Assembly: GCF_947503415.1 (NCBI RefSeq)
Contig: NZ_CANNDS010000004.1
Coordinates: 248,001 to 312,000 of the forward strand
Direction of reading: 5' to 3'
DNA from: an uncultured Tateyamaria sp.
GTDB lineage: Bacteria > Pseudomonadota > Alphaproteobacteria > Rhodobacterales > Rhodobacteraceae
Length of the DNA: 64,000 nt
Shown here: piece by piece, positions 41,113 through 49,531 of the stretch
Numbering within the stretch: the first letter of the stretch is position 1
Layout: each line of letters opens with the position of its first letter
Notes under the pieces: model-generated
What the model was told of the DNA's origin: nothing
Database searches by the model: none
Seen by the model: only the letters and a program-made list of their open reading frames with translations
Made by a program: the position numbers and the translations under genes

Positions 41113-42394
41113 GTTGGAGGCGGAGGGCGCTTTGGGCGCCCTCCCTTTTTTGTTCGAATTCTGGGCCATGGAGCACCAGCTGCCACCTGAGGGGGATTGG
41201 CGGACCTGGGTGATCATGGGCGGGCGCGGTGCGGGCAAGACCCGGGCCGGGGCGGAGTGGGTGCGCAGCATGGTCGAAGGTGACATGCCGCTGGACAAGG
41301 GCAAGGCCAGGCGCGTTGCATTGGTGGGCGAGACCATCGAGCAGGTGCGGGAGGTCATGGTGTTTGGCGAAAGCGGTTTGCTGGCCTGTTCGCCATCGGA
41401 CCGGCGGCCCAAGTTTCATGCAGGCCGCAAGATGCTGGAATGGCCCAACGGGGCTGTTGCCACAATTCACACGGCCTTTGACCCCGAAGGATTGCGGGGG
41501 CCGCAATTTGACTGTGCATGGGTGGACGAGCTGGCCAAGTGGAAACGCGGGGCCGAGACCTGGGACATGCTGCAATTTGCGTTGCGGCTGGGCGATGATC
41601 CACGCTGTTGCGTGACGACGACGCCGCGCAATGTCGAGGTTTTGAAAGAGCTTTTGGAGCAGTCATCGACTGTTGTCACGCATGCGCCAACCGAGGCCAA
41701 TGCGGCCAATCTGGCGTCGTCGTTCCTTGCCGAGGTCAAGCGCCGCTATGCTGGGACGCGGTTGGGCCGGCAGGAGCTGGAAGGCATTCTGCTGAGTGAT
41801 GCCGAGGGCGCGCTGTGGACCACAGCGATGCTGGATGCTGTGCGCCGCAAGCGCAAGCCGAAGCTTGATCGCGTGGTGGTGGGGCTGGACCCTGCGGTGT
41901 CGTCGGGCAAAGCGTCGGACGCGTGTGGGATTATCGTGGCTGGCGTGTCGATGGACGGCCCGCCGCAGGATTGGCGCGCCCATGTGATTGCCGATTGCAC
42001 CGTGCAGGGACTGGGACCTGCAGGCTGGGCGCAGGCGGCCATTGATGCGATGAAGAAATACGATGCTGACCGCCTCGTGGCCGAGGTCAATCAGGGCGGG
42101 CAGCTTGTCAGCGAGGTGATCCGGCAGGTCGACCCGCTGGTGTCTTTGAAGACTGTGCACGCCTCTCGGGGCAAGGTGGCGCGATCGGAGCCGGTGGCGG
42201 CCTTGTACGAGCAGGACCGTGTGACACATGCGTTGGAACTGGGGCCTTTGGAGGATCAGATGACGCGGATGACCCGCGCTGGCTATGAGGGACAGGGGTC
42301 GCCGGACCGGGTCGATGCTTTGGTCTGGGCGTTGCACGAGTTGATGATCGAGCCCGCTGGCCAGTACCAGAGGCCCGGTGTGCGCCGGTTGTGA
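41021..42394 (+). CDS. GTA g2, large terminase subunit (packaging ATPase-nuclease)
   Basis: A 457-residue terminase. Walker A is GGRGAGKTRAGAEW (about residues 67-80), Walker B is FDCAWVDELAKW, and the C-terminal RNase H-like nuclease begins at RVVVGLDPAVSSGKASDACGI with acidic residues in VAEVNQGGQL. It drives headful packaging of random chromosomal fragments into GTA capsids. The start is uncertain: a TTG at 40976 and a later Met at 41168 are alternatives; 41021 gives the family N-terminus LALPELRFGARL. Confidence 0.9.
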   Translation: MLSTLALPELRFGARLVACATVDAQDRFLSELEAEGALGALPFLFEFWAMEHQLPPEGDWRTWVIMGGRGAGKTRAGAEWVRSMVEGDMPLDKGKARRVALVGETIEQVREVMVFGESGLLACSPSDRRPKFHAGRKMLEWPNGAVATIHTAFDPEGLRGPQFDCAWVDELAKWKRGAETWDMLQFALRLGDDPRCCVTTTPRNVEVLKELLEQSSTVVTHAPTEANAANLASSFLAEVKRRYAGTRLGRQELEGILLSDAEGALWTTAMLDAVRRKRKPKLDRVVVGLDPAVSSGKASDACGIIVAGVSMDGPPQDWRAHVIADCTVQGLGPAGWAQAAIDAMKKYDADRLVAEVNQGGQLVSEVIRQVDPLVSLKTVHASRGKVARSEPVAALYEQDRVTHALELGPLEDQMTRMTRAGYEGQGSPDRVDALVWALHELMIEPAGQYQRPGVRRL

Positions 42395-42453
42395 GCGGCC
42401 CTGCGGGGCGAGTTTATTTGGCAAGATGAAGCAGGGGATGACCCTTGCGGTGA

Positions 42454-42479
42454 GGCGGTTCTTTTTGAGCCGCCTTTTT
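42454..42479 (+). terminator. Terminator-like hairpin between GTA g2 and g3
   Basis: GGCGGTTC (42454-42461) pairs with GAGCCGCC (42467-42474, one T-G pair) around a T-rich 5-nt loop and is followed by TTTTTC. It lies 60 bp after the g2 stop and 50 bp before g3, in the only sizeable gap of the early part of the operon. Confidence 0.75.
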
Positions 42480-42528
42480 CTTTGGACGACGGGCCGGGCG
42501 GCCCATTGGGATCAAAAGGAGACCCTTC

Positions 42529-43713
42529 GTGTTTGATTTCTTTCGGAACCGGGCTGTGGCGGATGTACCAGAGCAGAAGGCAAGTGCGACGGGGAAGGTT
42601 GTGGCCTGGCAGACGGGGGGCCGTGTGGCGTGGTCCCCGCGCGATGCGGTGTCTTTGACCCGTTCGGGCTTTTCCGGGAACCCGGTTGGGTTTCGGTCCG
42701 TCAAGCTGATTGCTGAGGCTGCTGCGGCCTTGCCCCTGGTTTTGCAGGATATGGAGCAACGCTTTGACGTGCATCCGCTGCTTTCGCTGATCAAGCGGCC
42801 CAATCCGGGGCAGGGGCGTGCGGAGCTCTTGGAGGCGCTCTATGCGCAGCTTTTGCTGTCCGGGAATGCCTATGTCGAGGCCGTGGCCGGCGAAAGCGGC
42901 GCGCCGCTGGAGTTGCATGTGTTGCGGTCGGACCGGATGTCTGTTGTGCCCGGTGCGGATGGGTGGCCTGTGGCCTATGACTATTCCGTGGGCGGCAAGA
43001 CGCACCGTTTTGACGCCTCCGGGCCGGTGAGCCCGATCTGTCATATCAAGAGCTTTCATCCCCAGGATGATCATTACGGGTTTTCGCCCATGCAGGCGGC
43101 GGCCATGGCGCTGGATGTCCATACGGCGGCGTCTCGGTGGTCGAAGTCCTTGCTGGATAACGCGGCGCGTCCTTCGGGGGCCATTGTGTATCGCGGGTCT
43201 GATGGCCAATCGCAATTGTCAGGCGATCAATATGACCGTCTGGTGAGTGAGATCGAGACCAACCATTCGGGCGCGCGCAATGCGGGGCGGCCGATGTTGC
43301 TTGAGGGTGGTCTGGATTGGAAGCCGATGGGCTTTTCGCCGTCGGACATGGAGTTCCAGAAGACCAAGGAGGCTGCGGCGCGGGAGATCGCGTTGGCCTT
43401 TGGCGTGCCGCCGATGCTTTTGGGCATTCAGGGTGATGCCACTTACGCCAATTATCAGGAGGCGAACCGGGCGTTTTATCGTTTGACAGTTCTGCCCCTG
43501 GCCACGCGCGTGGCGGCGGCTTTGGCCGAATGGCTTGGTGCCCATACGGGCGAGGATGTGGTGCTGTCTCCGGATCTGGATCAGGTGCCTGCCTTGTCTG
43601 CCGAGCGCGACGCGCAGTGGGCGCGGGTGGCAGGGGCCGATTTCCTGAGCGTGGCCGAGAAGCGCCGTCTGTTGGGTCTGCCCGCGGTGGCCGAGGAGGA
43701 TGCGGATGGATGA
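42529..43713 (+). CDS. GTA g3, portal protein (HK97 family)
   Basis: A 394-residue HK97-type portal that starts with GTG after AAAAGGAGA. Typical segments are NPVGFRSVKLIAEAAAALPLVL, HPLLSLIKRPNPGQGRAELLEALYAQLLLSGNAYVE, DDHYGFSPMQAAAMALDVHTAASRW and FGVPPMLLGIQGDATYANYQEANRAFYRLTVLPL. It forms the dodecameric channel through which DNA enters and leaves the head. It overlaps g3.5 by 8 bp. Confidence 0.93.
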   Translation: MFDFFRNRAVADVPEQKASATGKVVAWQTGGRVAWSPRDAVSLTRSGFSGNPVGFRSVKLIAEAAAALPLVLQDMEQRFDVHPLLSLIKRPNPGQGRAELLEALYAQLLLSGNAYVEAVAGESGAPLELHVLRSDRMSVVPGADGWPVAYDYSVGGKTHRFDASGPVSPICHIKSFHPQDDHYGFSPMQAAAMALDVHTAASRWSKSLLDNAARPSGAIVYRGSDGQSQLSGDQYDRLVSEIETNHSGARNAGRPMLLEGGLDWKPMGFSPSDMEFQKTKEAAAREIALAFGVPPMLLGIQGDATYANYQEANRAFYRLTVLPLATRVAAALAEWLGAHTGEDVVLSPDLDQVPALSAERDAQWARVAGADFLSVAEKRRLLGLPAVAEEDADG

Positions 43714-43933
43714 TGCGAAGCTTTGGGAAAAGTTTGCGTGCGGTCCGGGGCTGAAACTGGAAGCCCATGAGCGTCTGACGGAAGTTCACTTCGCCAATAT
43801 TCTTGACCGTTTGCAGCGTCTTGAGACGTTGATGGAGCGGTTGGAGAAGCGGCTTTGGCTGACTGTCTATGGCGTTGTGGCCGTTGTTCTGGCGACTGGG
43901 TTTCAATCGATCATGGCGGCGATACCCCATTAG
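43706..43933 (+). CDS. GTA g3.5, small helical membrane protein
   Basis: A 75-residue protein with a helical N-terminal half (HERLTEVHFANILDRLQRLETLMERLEKRLW, a coiled coil) and a C-terminal hydrophobic segment (VYGVVAVVLATGFQSIMA). It corresponds in place and size to RcGTA gene 3.5, whose function is not settled. The start could also be 6 bases earlier. It overlaps the portal gene. Confidence 0.75.
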   Translation: MDDAKLWEKFACGPGLKLEAHERLTEVHFANILDRLQRLETLMERLEKRLWLTVYGVVAVVLATGFQSIMAAIPH

Positions 43934-43963
43934 TGGGCCGCATTGAGAATGAGGAGAGAGCAG

Positions 43964-44527
43964 ATGCAGGCAGAAACCGGTCTGGAGACGAAATTTGCGC
44001 GCTTTGGCGACAGTGTCGAAGTGCAGGACGGCACCGTGATCGAGGGCTATGCCAGCCTGTTCGGTGCCTGCGATCAAGGTGGTGATGTCGTGGGCAAGGG
44101 CGCTTATGCGGCGTCGTTGAAGACCATTGCCGCCGAGGGGCGCAACGTGAAGATGCTGTGGCAACACGATCCGGCCTATCCCATCGGGGTGTGGGACGAG
44201 GTGCGGGAAGATGCCAAGGGGCTTTGGGTGAAGGGGCGGCTGTTGCCGTCCATTGCCAAGGGTCGCGAGGCGGCGGAGCTGATTGGTGCGGGGGCCATTG
44301 ATGGCCTGTCCATCGGCTACCAGACCGTGAAGGCCACGAAGAACGACAAGGGCCAGCGGCTCTTGACCGAACTGGAGCTTTGGGAGGTGTCGCTTGTGAC
44401 CTTCCCGATGCTGCCCAGTGCGCGGGTGGCGGCCAAGGCCGAAGAGATGTCTTCGGATCAGGACGCGCATCTGCGTGACATGGCGGCGGCCCTGCGGGCT
44501 GCGCGCGCGGAGTTGGCGCAGCGCTGA
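43964..44527 (+). CDS. GTA g4, prohead maturation protease (HK97 family)
   Basis: A 187-residue serine protease of the HK97 prohead type. The catalytic His is in VKMLWQHDPAYPIG and the catalytic Ser in GAIDGLSIGYQ; IEGYASLFGACDQGGDVV is the family start. GAGGAGAGAG directly precedes the ATG at 43964. It processes the capsid protein, which follows 40 bp downstream, during head assembly. Confidence 0.92.
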   Translation: MQAETGLETKFARFGDSVEVQDGTVIEGYASLFGACDQGGDVVGKGAYAASLKTIAAEGRNVKMLWQHDPAYPIGVWDEVREDAKGLWVKGRLLPSIAKGREAAELIGAGAIDGLSIGYQTVKATKNDKGQRLLTELELWEVSLVTFPMLPSARVAAKAEEMSSDQDAHLRDMAAALRAARAELAQR

Positions 44528-44567
44528 CGCGCAGGGCCGTTTCATACCAACCATCAAGGACATGCTG

Positions 44568-45746
44568 ATGAGCAAGACCGAGATCAAGGCTCGGGCCGGG
44601 GAAGGTTTGTCCCCCGCCCAGGACGTGGCCGAAGCCGTGCAGGGTTTCGTCACGGAATTCAAAGGCTTCCAAGCCGAACTGCAATCCAAACTTCAACAAA
44701 CGGAAGAGCGACTGACCATGCTGGATCGGAAAAACATGACTGCGACGCGTACCCCTCTGGCCGGGGCCGTCGAATTGGGTGCCCCCCATCAGAAGGCGTT
44801 CAATGCCTATCTGCGTTCGGGCGAAGATGATGGCCTGCGTGGCCTTGAACTGGAGGGCAAATCGCTGTCCACGGCAGTGAATTCGGATGGCGGCTACCTT
44901 GTAGATCCGACCACATCCGAGAGCGTGAAGTCGGTTCTGAACGCAACCGCGTCGATCCGTTCCATCGCAAGCGTCGTGAATGTCGAAGCGACGTCCTATG
45001 ACGTGCTGGTGGATCACACCGACGTCGGCGCAGGCTGGGCGACCGAAACGGCCACACAGGCCGAGACCGACACCCCCACCATTGACCGCATCACCATCCC
45101 GCTGCATGAGCTGTCGGCCCTGCCGAAAGCGTCACAGCGCCTGCTGGACGACAGCGCGTTTGATATCGAAGCGTGGCTCGCTGGTCGTATTGCCGACAAG
45201 TTCGCCCGCGCCGAAGCGGCTGCTTTCATCAACGGTGATGGCGTGGACAAGCCCCGCGGTTTCCTGACCCACACATCGGTCGACAATGACGTGTGGGCCT
45301 GGGGCAACCTTGGCTATGTGCCTTCGGGTATCGACGGTGACGTGACTGCCGAGGCTATCATCGACGTGGTGTATGCCCTGGGTGCTGAATACCGCGCCAA
45401 CGCGTCCTTCGTGATGAACTCCAAGACCGCTGGTCTTGTGCGCAAGCTCAAGGACAATGACGGTCGTTTCCTGTGGTCGGACGGTCTGGCCGCTGGTCAG
45501 CCTGCGACCCTGATGGGTTACCCCGTCCTGATCGCCGAAGACATGCCTGATGCGGACAGCGATGCCGACGCCATTGCGTTTGGTGACTTTGCCGCCGGTT
45601 ACACCGTGGCCGAGCGTCCTGACCTGCGTGTCCTGCGTGACCCCTTCAGCGCGAAGCCCCACGTCCTGTTCTATGCCACCAAGCGCGTTGGCGGTGACGT
45701 GAGCGACTTTGCGGCCATCAAGCTGCTGAAATTCGCGACAGCCTAA
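44568..45746 (+). CDS. GTA g5, major capsid protein (HK97 fold)
   Basis: A 392-residue capsid precursor. The first 95-100 residues are a helical scaffold domain (AVQGFVTEFKGFQAELQSKLQQTEERL), expected to be removed by g4. The shell domain follows: GGYLVDPTTSESVKSVLNATASIRSIASVV, TDTPTIDRITIPLHELSALPKASQRLLDDSAFDIEAWLA and FVMNSKTAGLVRKLKD. The ATG at 44568 is placed 7 nt after AAGGA. Its codons are biased to C and G at third positions, as expected for a highly expressed gene. Confidence 0.95.
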   Translation: MSKTEIKARAGEGLSPAQDVAEAVQGFVTEFKGFQAELQSKLQQTEERLTMLDRKNMTATRTPLAGAVELGAPHQKAFNAYLRSGEDDGLRGLELEGKSLSTAVNSDGGYLVDPTTSESVKSVLNATASIRSIASVVNVEATSYDVLVDHTDVGAGWATETATQAETDTPTIDRITIPLHELSALPKASQRLLDDSAFDIEAWLAGRIADKFARAEAAAFINGDGVDKPRGFLTHTSVDNDVWAWGNLGYVPSGIDGDVTAEAIIDVVYALGAEYRANASFVMNSKTAGLVRKLKDNDGRFLWSDGLAAGQPATLMGYPVLIAEDMPDADSDADAIAFGDFAAGYTVAERPDLRVLRDPFSAKPHVLFYATKRVGGDVSDFAAIKLLKFATA

Positions 45747-45763
45747 GGGTTGATCGTGGATGG

Positions 45764-45787
45764 CCGGGGGTGGGTGACCATCCCCGG
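45764..45787 (+). promoter_or_regulatory. Hairpin after the capsid gene
   Basis: CCGGGGGTGG pairs with CCATCCCCGG (one G-T pair) around a GTGA tetraloop, 17 bp after the capsid stop codon and 120 bp before g6. There is no T-tract, so it may act as an mRNA-stabilising or partial terminator element that raises capsid yield over the connector genes. Confidence 0.6.
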
Positions 45788-45907
45788 TTCCGGGTGCGCG
45801 CTGAAGTGCGCCGTGTTGTCTAGCTGCTCCCCTCCGTCCGAGCAACGTGGACTGGCGCGCACCCGGGCCTTTGGAGCCGAGGGGCAGAGTTTTTCTGGAG
45901 ATGTTCC

Positions 45908-46504
45908 ATGATGTTGAACGAAGTGACCACGGTGCCTGATGCAGCACTTCCGGTCGAGCAATTCAAGGCGCATCTGCGTCTGGGCAGCGGGTTTGGCAAT
46001 GACAGCGTACAGGATGCGGTGTTGGTCAGCTTTTTGCGAGCGGCTGTCACGGCGATCGAGGCGCGCACGGGCAAGGTCCTGATCGCGCGTGATTTTGTTC
46101 TGTCGGTAACGGCATTGGCTGCGGATGATGCCGTTGCTTTGCCCGTGGCGCCTGTCGCTGCGATTGGCGCGGTCGCTCTGGTCGATCGTGCGGGCGATGA
46201 GACGCCTATCGGCGGTGATCTGTTTTGGCTTGAGCGTGACATGCACCGCCCGCGTCTGCGGTCGGTCGGTCACGCGCTGCCGACGATCCCTGTTGCCGGA
46301 ACTATGACCGTGAGCTTCACCGCCGGGTACGGGGCTGTCTGGTCCGAGGTGCCGGCTGATCTGGCGCAGGCTGTGATGCTTTTGGCTTCGCATTACTATG
46401 AATTCCGCCATGAGACGACCTTGAGTGAAGGTTGCATGCCCTTTGGCGTGACCAGTCTGATCGAGCGCTACAAGCCCATTCGTTTGGGCGGGGGTGTCCG
46501 GTGA
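45908..46504 (+). CDS. GTA g6, head-tail connector (gp6-like)
   Basis: A 198-residue connector adaptor. The N-terminal ALPVEQFKAHLRLGSGFGNDSVQDAVLVSFLRAAVTAIEARTGKVLI resembles HK97 gp6-like adaptors, and the C-terminal DLAQAVMLLASHYYEFRHET helix is also typical. The middle beta-rich insertion is common in GTA g6. It binds beneath the portal. It overlaps g7 by 4 bp. Confidence 0.88.
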   Translation: MMLNEVTTVPDAALPVEQFKAHLRLGSGFGNDSVQDAVLVSFLRAAVTAIEARTGKVLIARDFVLSVTALAADDAVALPVAPVAAIGAVALVDRAGDETPIGGDLFWLERDMHRPRLRSVGHALPTIPVAGTMTVSFTAGYGAVWSEVPADLAQAVMLLASHYYEFRHETTLSEGCMPFGVTSLIERYKPIRLGGGVR

Positions 46505-46839
46505 AGACGCCGCGCCTGAACCGGCGCCTGAACCTGGAAAGCCCATCTCGCGCATCTGATGGAGCGGGGGGGTACGCCGAAAGCTGGACGTCCTTGGGTG
46601 TGATCTGGGCCGAACTGACGGCGCGGACGGGTCGCGAAACGGTGACCACCGGGGCAGCTGTTTCTGCCGTGCCTTACACTGTCGTTGTGCGTGGTGCGCC
46701 CGTGGGTCACCCAGAACGCCCCATGGCCGAGCAACGTTTCCGAGATGGAAACCGCCTGTTCAACATCCGCAGTGTGGCCGAGCGCGACCCCGAGGGTCGC
46801 TATCTGGTCTGCATGGCCGACGAGGAGATCGCGATATGA
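46501..46839 (+). CDS. GTA g7, head-tail stopper/adaptor
   Basis: A 112-residue protein that begins at a GTG overlapping the g6 stop. LNRRLNLESPSRASDGAGGYAESWTSLGVIWAELTARTGRE is typical of SPP1 gp16-like head closure proteins, a small beta barrel. An ATG-led longer frame exists within g6 but is out of family. It overlaps g8 by 4 bp. Confidence 0.87.
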   Translation: MKTPRLNRRLNLESPSRASDGAGGYAESWTSLGVIWAELTARTGRETVTTGAAVSAVPYTVVVRGAPVGHPERPMAEQRFRDGNRLFNIRSVAERDPEGRYLVCMADEEIAI

Positions 46840-47246
46840 GCTATGCTGTTGCAGCGGCGCTTCAAAGCGCCGTGTTTGCTGCTGTTGCTGCTGATCTGGC
46901 CGTGGGAGATGCGGTTGGAGATGCTGTGTATGACGCGCTGCCCAGTGGCGCGTTGCCGAGCCTTTATGTCAACCTTGGTCCCGAGACCGTGCGTGTGGCG
47001 GATGACAAGACGGGCAGTGGCGCCGTTCACAACTTTGTCGTGTCTGTCGTGACTGACGTCCCCGGTTTTTTTGCGGCCAAGGAAGCTGCAGGCGCTGTGT
47101 GTGACGTGTTGCATGATGCTGACTTGCCTCTGGATCGTGGGCGCCTCGTGTCCCTGCGATTTGAGCGTGCCCGCGCCGTCAAGATCGACAAGGGCACAGG
47201 GCGCCGCATTGATCTGACTTTCCGCGCGCGGACTGAAGACAACTAA
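46836..47246 (+). CDS. GTA g8, tail terminator (DUF3168)
   Basis: A 136-residue protein of the DUF3168 tail-terminator family: helical N-terminus (AVAAALQSAVFAAVAADLAVGDAV), then GALPSLYVNLGPETVRVADDKTGSGAVHNFVVSVVTDV and a final beta strand pair ending FRARTEDN. It caps the tail tube at the head side. It is the last of the overlapping g6-g7-g8 set. Confidence 0.88.
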   Translation: MSYAVAAALQSAVFAAVAADLAVGDAVGDAVYDALPSGALPSLYVNLGPETVRVADDKTGSGAVHNFVVSVVTDVPGFFAAKEAAGAVCDVLHDADLPLDRGRLVSLRFERARAVKIDKGTGRRIDLTFRARTEDN

Positions 47247-47273
47247 TCAACCAATTTCAAACGGAGAAAACCC

Positions 47274-47693
47274 ATGGGTGCTCAGAACGGAAAGGACCTG
47301 CTGCTGAAGGTCGACATGACCTCGGACGGGCAGTTCGAAACCATTGCTGGTCTGCGGGCGACACGCGTCAGTTTCAACGCTGAGAGTGTCGACGTCACCA
47401 GTCTGGAAAGCCAAGGTGGCTGGCGTGAGCTGCTCGCTGGTGCCGGTGTTCGGTCCGCCAACATTTCAGGTGGTGGTGTCTTCAAGGACGAAGGCACGGA
47501 CGAACGCGCGCGCCAGATCTTTTTTGACGGAGAGACACCGGAGTTCCAGGTTATCATCCCCGACTTCGGCATTGTCGAAGGCTCGTTTCAGGTGACGTCG
47601 CTGGAATACAGTGGGAGCCACAATGGCGAGGCGACCTATGAGATGTCGCTGGCATCTGCTGGCGCGCTGACCTTTACGGCGCTTGTGGCCTGA
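47274..47693 (+). CDS. GTA g9, major tail tube protein
   Basis: A 139-residue TP901-1-type tail tube protein: GKDLLLKVDMTSDGQFETIAGLRATRVSFNAESVDVTSLESQGGWRELL at the start and YSGSHNGEATYEMSLASAGALTFTALVA at the end. GGAGAAAAC precedes the ATG. It forms stacked hexamers around the tape measure protein. Confidence 0.93.
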   Translation: MGAQNGKDLLLKVDMTSDGQFETIAGLRATRVSFNAESVDVTSLESQGGWRELLAGAGVRSANISGGGVFKDEGTDERARQIFFDGETPEFQVIIPDFGIVEGSFQVTSLEYSGSHNGEATYEMSLASAGALTFTALVA

Positions 47694-48010
47694 TGACCAA
47701 TCCTTGGAGGGGAGAGGTCACGCTGGTGGTTGAGGGGGCGCCGCAGGTGATGCGGCTGACCCTTGGAGCGCTTGCAGGGCTTGAGGCGGCTTTGGCTGAG
47801 CCTTCGTTGGTTGCCTTGGTCGAACGATTTGAACAGGGCCGGTTTTCGAGCGGTGATGTATTGGCCGTGTTGAAAGCCGGGCTTGTTGGCGGTGGGGCGG
47901 CTTTTGATCCCGCGCAACTCGATCATGCTGAGATCGCAGGTGGTCCGATGGGTGCTGCTCGCGCTGCAGCTGAGTTGATCGCCCGCGCTTTCGTGGTGCC
48001 AGAGGTATGA
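47693..48010 (+). CDS. GTA g10, tail assembly chaperone-like protein
   Basis: A 105-residue protein with a short beta N-terminus (RGEVTLVVEGAPQVMRLTLGALAGLEAAL) and a helical rest, matching GTA gp10 proteins. Its place between tail tube and tape measure genes is that of tail assembly chaperones. It shares one base with g9 and overlaps g10.1 by 4 bp. No slippery frameshift sequence was noticed; the two chaperone parts are separate genes. Confidence 0.85.
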   Translation: MTNPWRGEVTLVVEGAPQVMRLTLGALAGLEAALAEPSLVALVERFEQGRFSSGDVLAVLKAGLVGGGAAFDPAQLDHAEIAGGPMGAARAAAELIARAFVVPEV

Positions 48011-48213
48011 CCAAGACACTTGACTGGCCCGCCTTGATGCGGGCCGGGATGCAGGGGCTTCGCCTGACGCCTGAGGCGTTCTGGGCGCTGACCCCTGCCG
48101 AATTGCAGATGATGCTGGGCACACCGGGTCAGAGCGCGCCGCTGTTGAGTGGTGGGCTGGATGCTCTGATGGCTGCCTGGCCGGACGAACAGTCGGAAGG
48201 GGATCAGACATGA
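48007..48213 (+). CDS. GTA g10.1, small tail assembly protein (rcc01693 family)
   Basis: A 68-residue helical protein: DWPALMRAGMQGLRLTPEAFWALTPAELQMMLG is the conserved core of the rcc01693-type family. It overlaps both neighbours by 4 bp. In position it equals the second part of a tail chaperone pair that wraps the tape measure before tube assembly. Confidence 0.87.
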   Translation: MTKTLDWPALMRAGMQGLRLTPEAFWALTPAELQMMLGTPGQSAPLLSGGLDALMAAWPDEQSEGDQT

Positions 48214-48875
48214 GCGATTACCGAGATGAGATTGAAAATCTCGAAGATCATACCGATGGATTGCGTCAGACACTGGATGCGACAACGATCATGGTGACTG
48301 GCTTTGACAGCGAGTTGCGGCGGATGCGCGAAAGCCTTGCTGCGACCAACAAGGACGTGGCGACCCTTGAGAAGGGTTTGTCGCGCGGTTTGCGGAAGGC
48401 TTTTGACGGGTTGGTGTTTGATGGGCTGAGTCTGTCGGATGCCTTGGATACCGTGGCCAACTCCATGATCAACGCGACGTATAATGCTGCGATCAAGCCC
48501 GTAACCGATCATGTCGGCGGGTTGCTTGCCACTGGTGCCGGCGGGCTCTTCGAGAAGATCCTGCCCTTTGCCGATGGCGCGCCCTTTAGCCAGGGTCGCG
48601 TGATGCCCTTTGCGTCTGGCGGCATTGTCAGTTCGGCCACACCTTTTGGAATGCGTGGTGGTACCGGTGTGATGGGCGAGGCAGGACCAGAGGCCATCAT
48701 GCCGTTGGCCCGTGGCCCGGACGGCAAGTTGGGCGTGCGTGGAGGCGGCGGGCAGGGCGGCCCGACCGTGGTGATGAATATCACGACGCCGGACGTACAG
48801 GGTTTTGCCCGATCCCAGAACCAGATCGCCGCACAGATGAACCGCGCGCTGAGCCGCGCGAGCCGAAACCGTTAA
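48210..48875 (+). CDS. GTA g11, short tape measure protein
   Basis: A 221-residue protein, very short for a tape measure. A coiled-coil N-terminus (MSDYRDEIENLEDHTDGLRQTLDATT) is followed by LRKAFDGLVFDGLSLSDALDTVANSMINATYNAAI and a glycine-rich C-terminal part (FASGGIVSSATPFGMRGGTGVMGEAGPEAIMPLARGPDGKLGV) that is the usual tape-measure end motif. The small size implies a tail of only a few tens of nanometres, like RcGTA. Confidence 0.9.
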   Translation: MSDYRDEIENLEDHTDGLRQTLDATTIMVTGFDSELRRMRESLAATNKDVATLEKGLSRGLRKAFDGLVFDGLSLSDALDTVANSMINATYNAAIKPVTDHVGGLLATGAGGLFEKILPFADGAPFSQGRVMPFASGGIVSSATPFGMRGGTGVMGEAGPEAIMPLARGPDGKLGVRGGGGQGGPTVVMNITTPDVQGFARSQNQIAAQMNRALSRASRNR

Positions 48876-48898
48876 GAAATTGAAGGGGAGCCAAGGCC

Positions 48899-49531
48899 AT
48901 GAATTTTCACGAGGTTCGATTTCCCGCGTCCTTGAGCTTTGGCTCGGTTGGCGGGCCACAACGCCGCACAGAAGTTGTGACCCTTGCCAATGGGTTTGAG
49001 GAGCGCAACACGCCGTGGGCGCATTCGCGTCGCCGATATGATGCAGGTTTGGGGATGCGATCATTGGATGATGTCGAGACGTTGATCGCGTTCTTTGAAG
49101 CCCGGATGGGACAGATGTATGGGTTCCGCTGGAAGGACTGGGCGGATTTCAAGTCTGGTGCTGCAAGCGCTGACCCGCGCTTTTCAGACCAGACAATCGC
49201 TCAGGGTGATGGCATTGTCGACACCTTCCCGCTTCTCAAAACCTATCGCTCCGGCGAGTTTTCATATTCCCGCCCAATCGTGAAACCCGTGGCTGGCACT
49301 GTCCGCGTGGGCTTGGGTCGTGATGAAATGCAGGAAGGCGTGGATTACGACGTAGATCTGTCCACCGGGTTGATCACATTCCAGCACCCCCCAGAAGAGA
49401 ATGAGGAAATCACAGCTGGTTTCGAATTCGATGTACCCGTGCGTTTTGATACGGACCAAATTCAGACCTCGGTTGCGAGCTTCCAAGCGGGCACGGTCCC
49501 TAACGTTCCAATCATCGAGGTGCGTGTGTGA
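48899..49531 (+). CDS. GTA g12, distal tail protein (DUF2460)
   Basis: A 210-residue protein with the DUF2460 pattern: NFHEVRFPASLSFGSVGGPQRRTEVVTLANGFEERNTPW, RRRYDAGLGMRSLDDVETLIAFFEARMGQMYGFRWKDWADF and EITAGFEFDVPVRFDTDQ. In RcGTA it forms the ring that links tail tube to baseplate hub. AAGGGGAGCC lies before the ATG. It overlaps the next gene by one base. Confidence 0.92.
   Translation: MNFHEVRFPASLSFGSVGGPQRRTEVVTLANGFEERNTPWAHSRRRYDAGLGMRSLDDVETLIAFFEARMGQMYGFRWKDWADFKSGAASADPRFSDQTIAQGDGIVDTFPLLKTYRSGEFSYSRPIVKPVAGTVRVGLGRDEMQEGVDYDVDLSTGLITFQHPPEENEEITAGFEFDVPVRFDTDQIQTSVASFQAGTVPNVPIIEVRV

Noticed and set aside
43046-44689. 547-codon minus-strand frame inside the GTA
   Set aside because: Antisense shadow of portal, g3.5 and protease genes with low-complexity composition.
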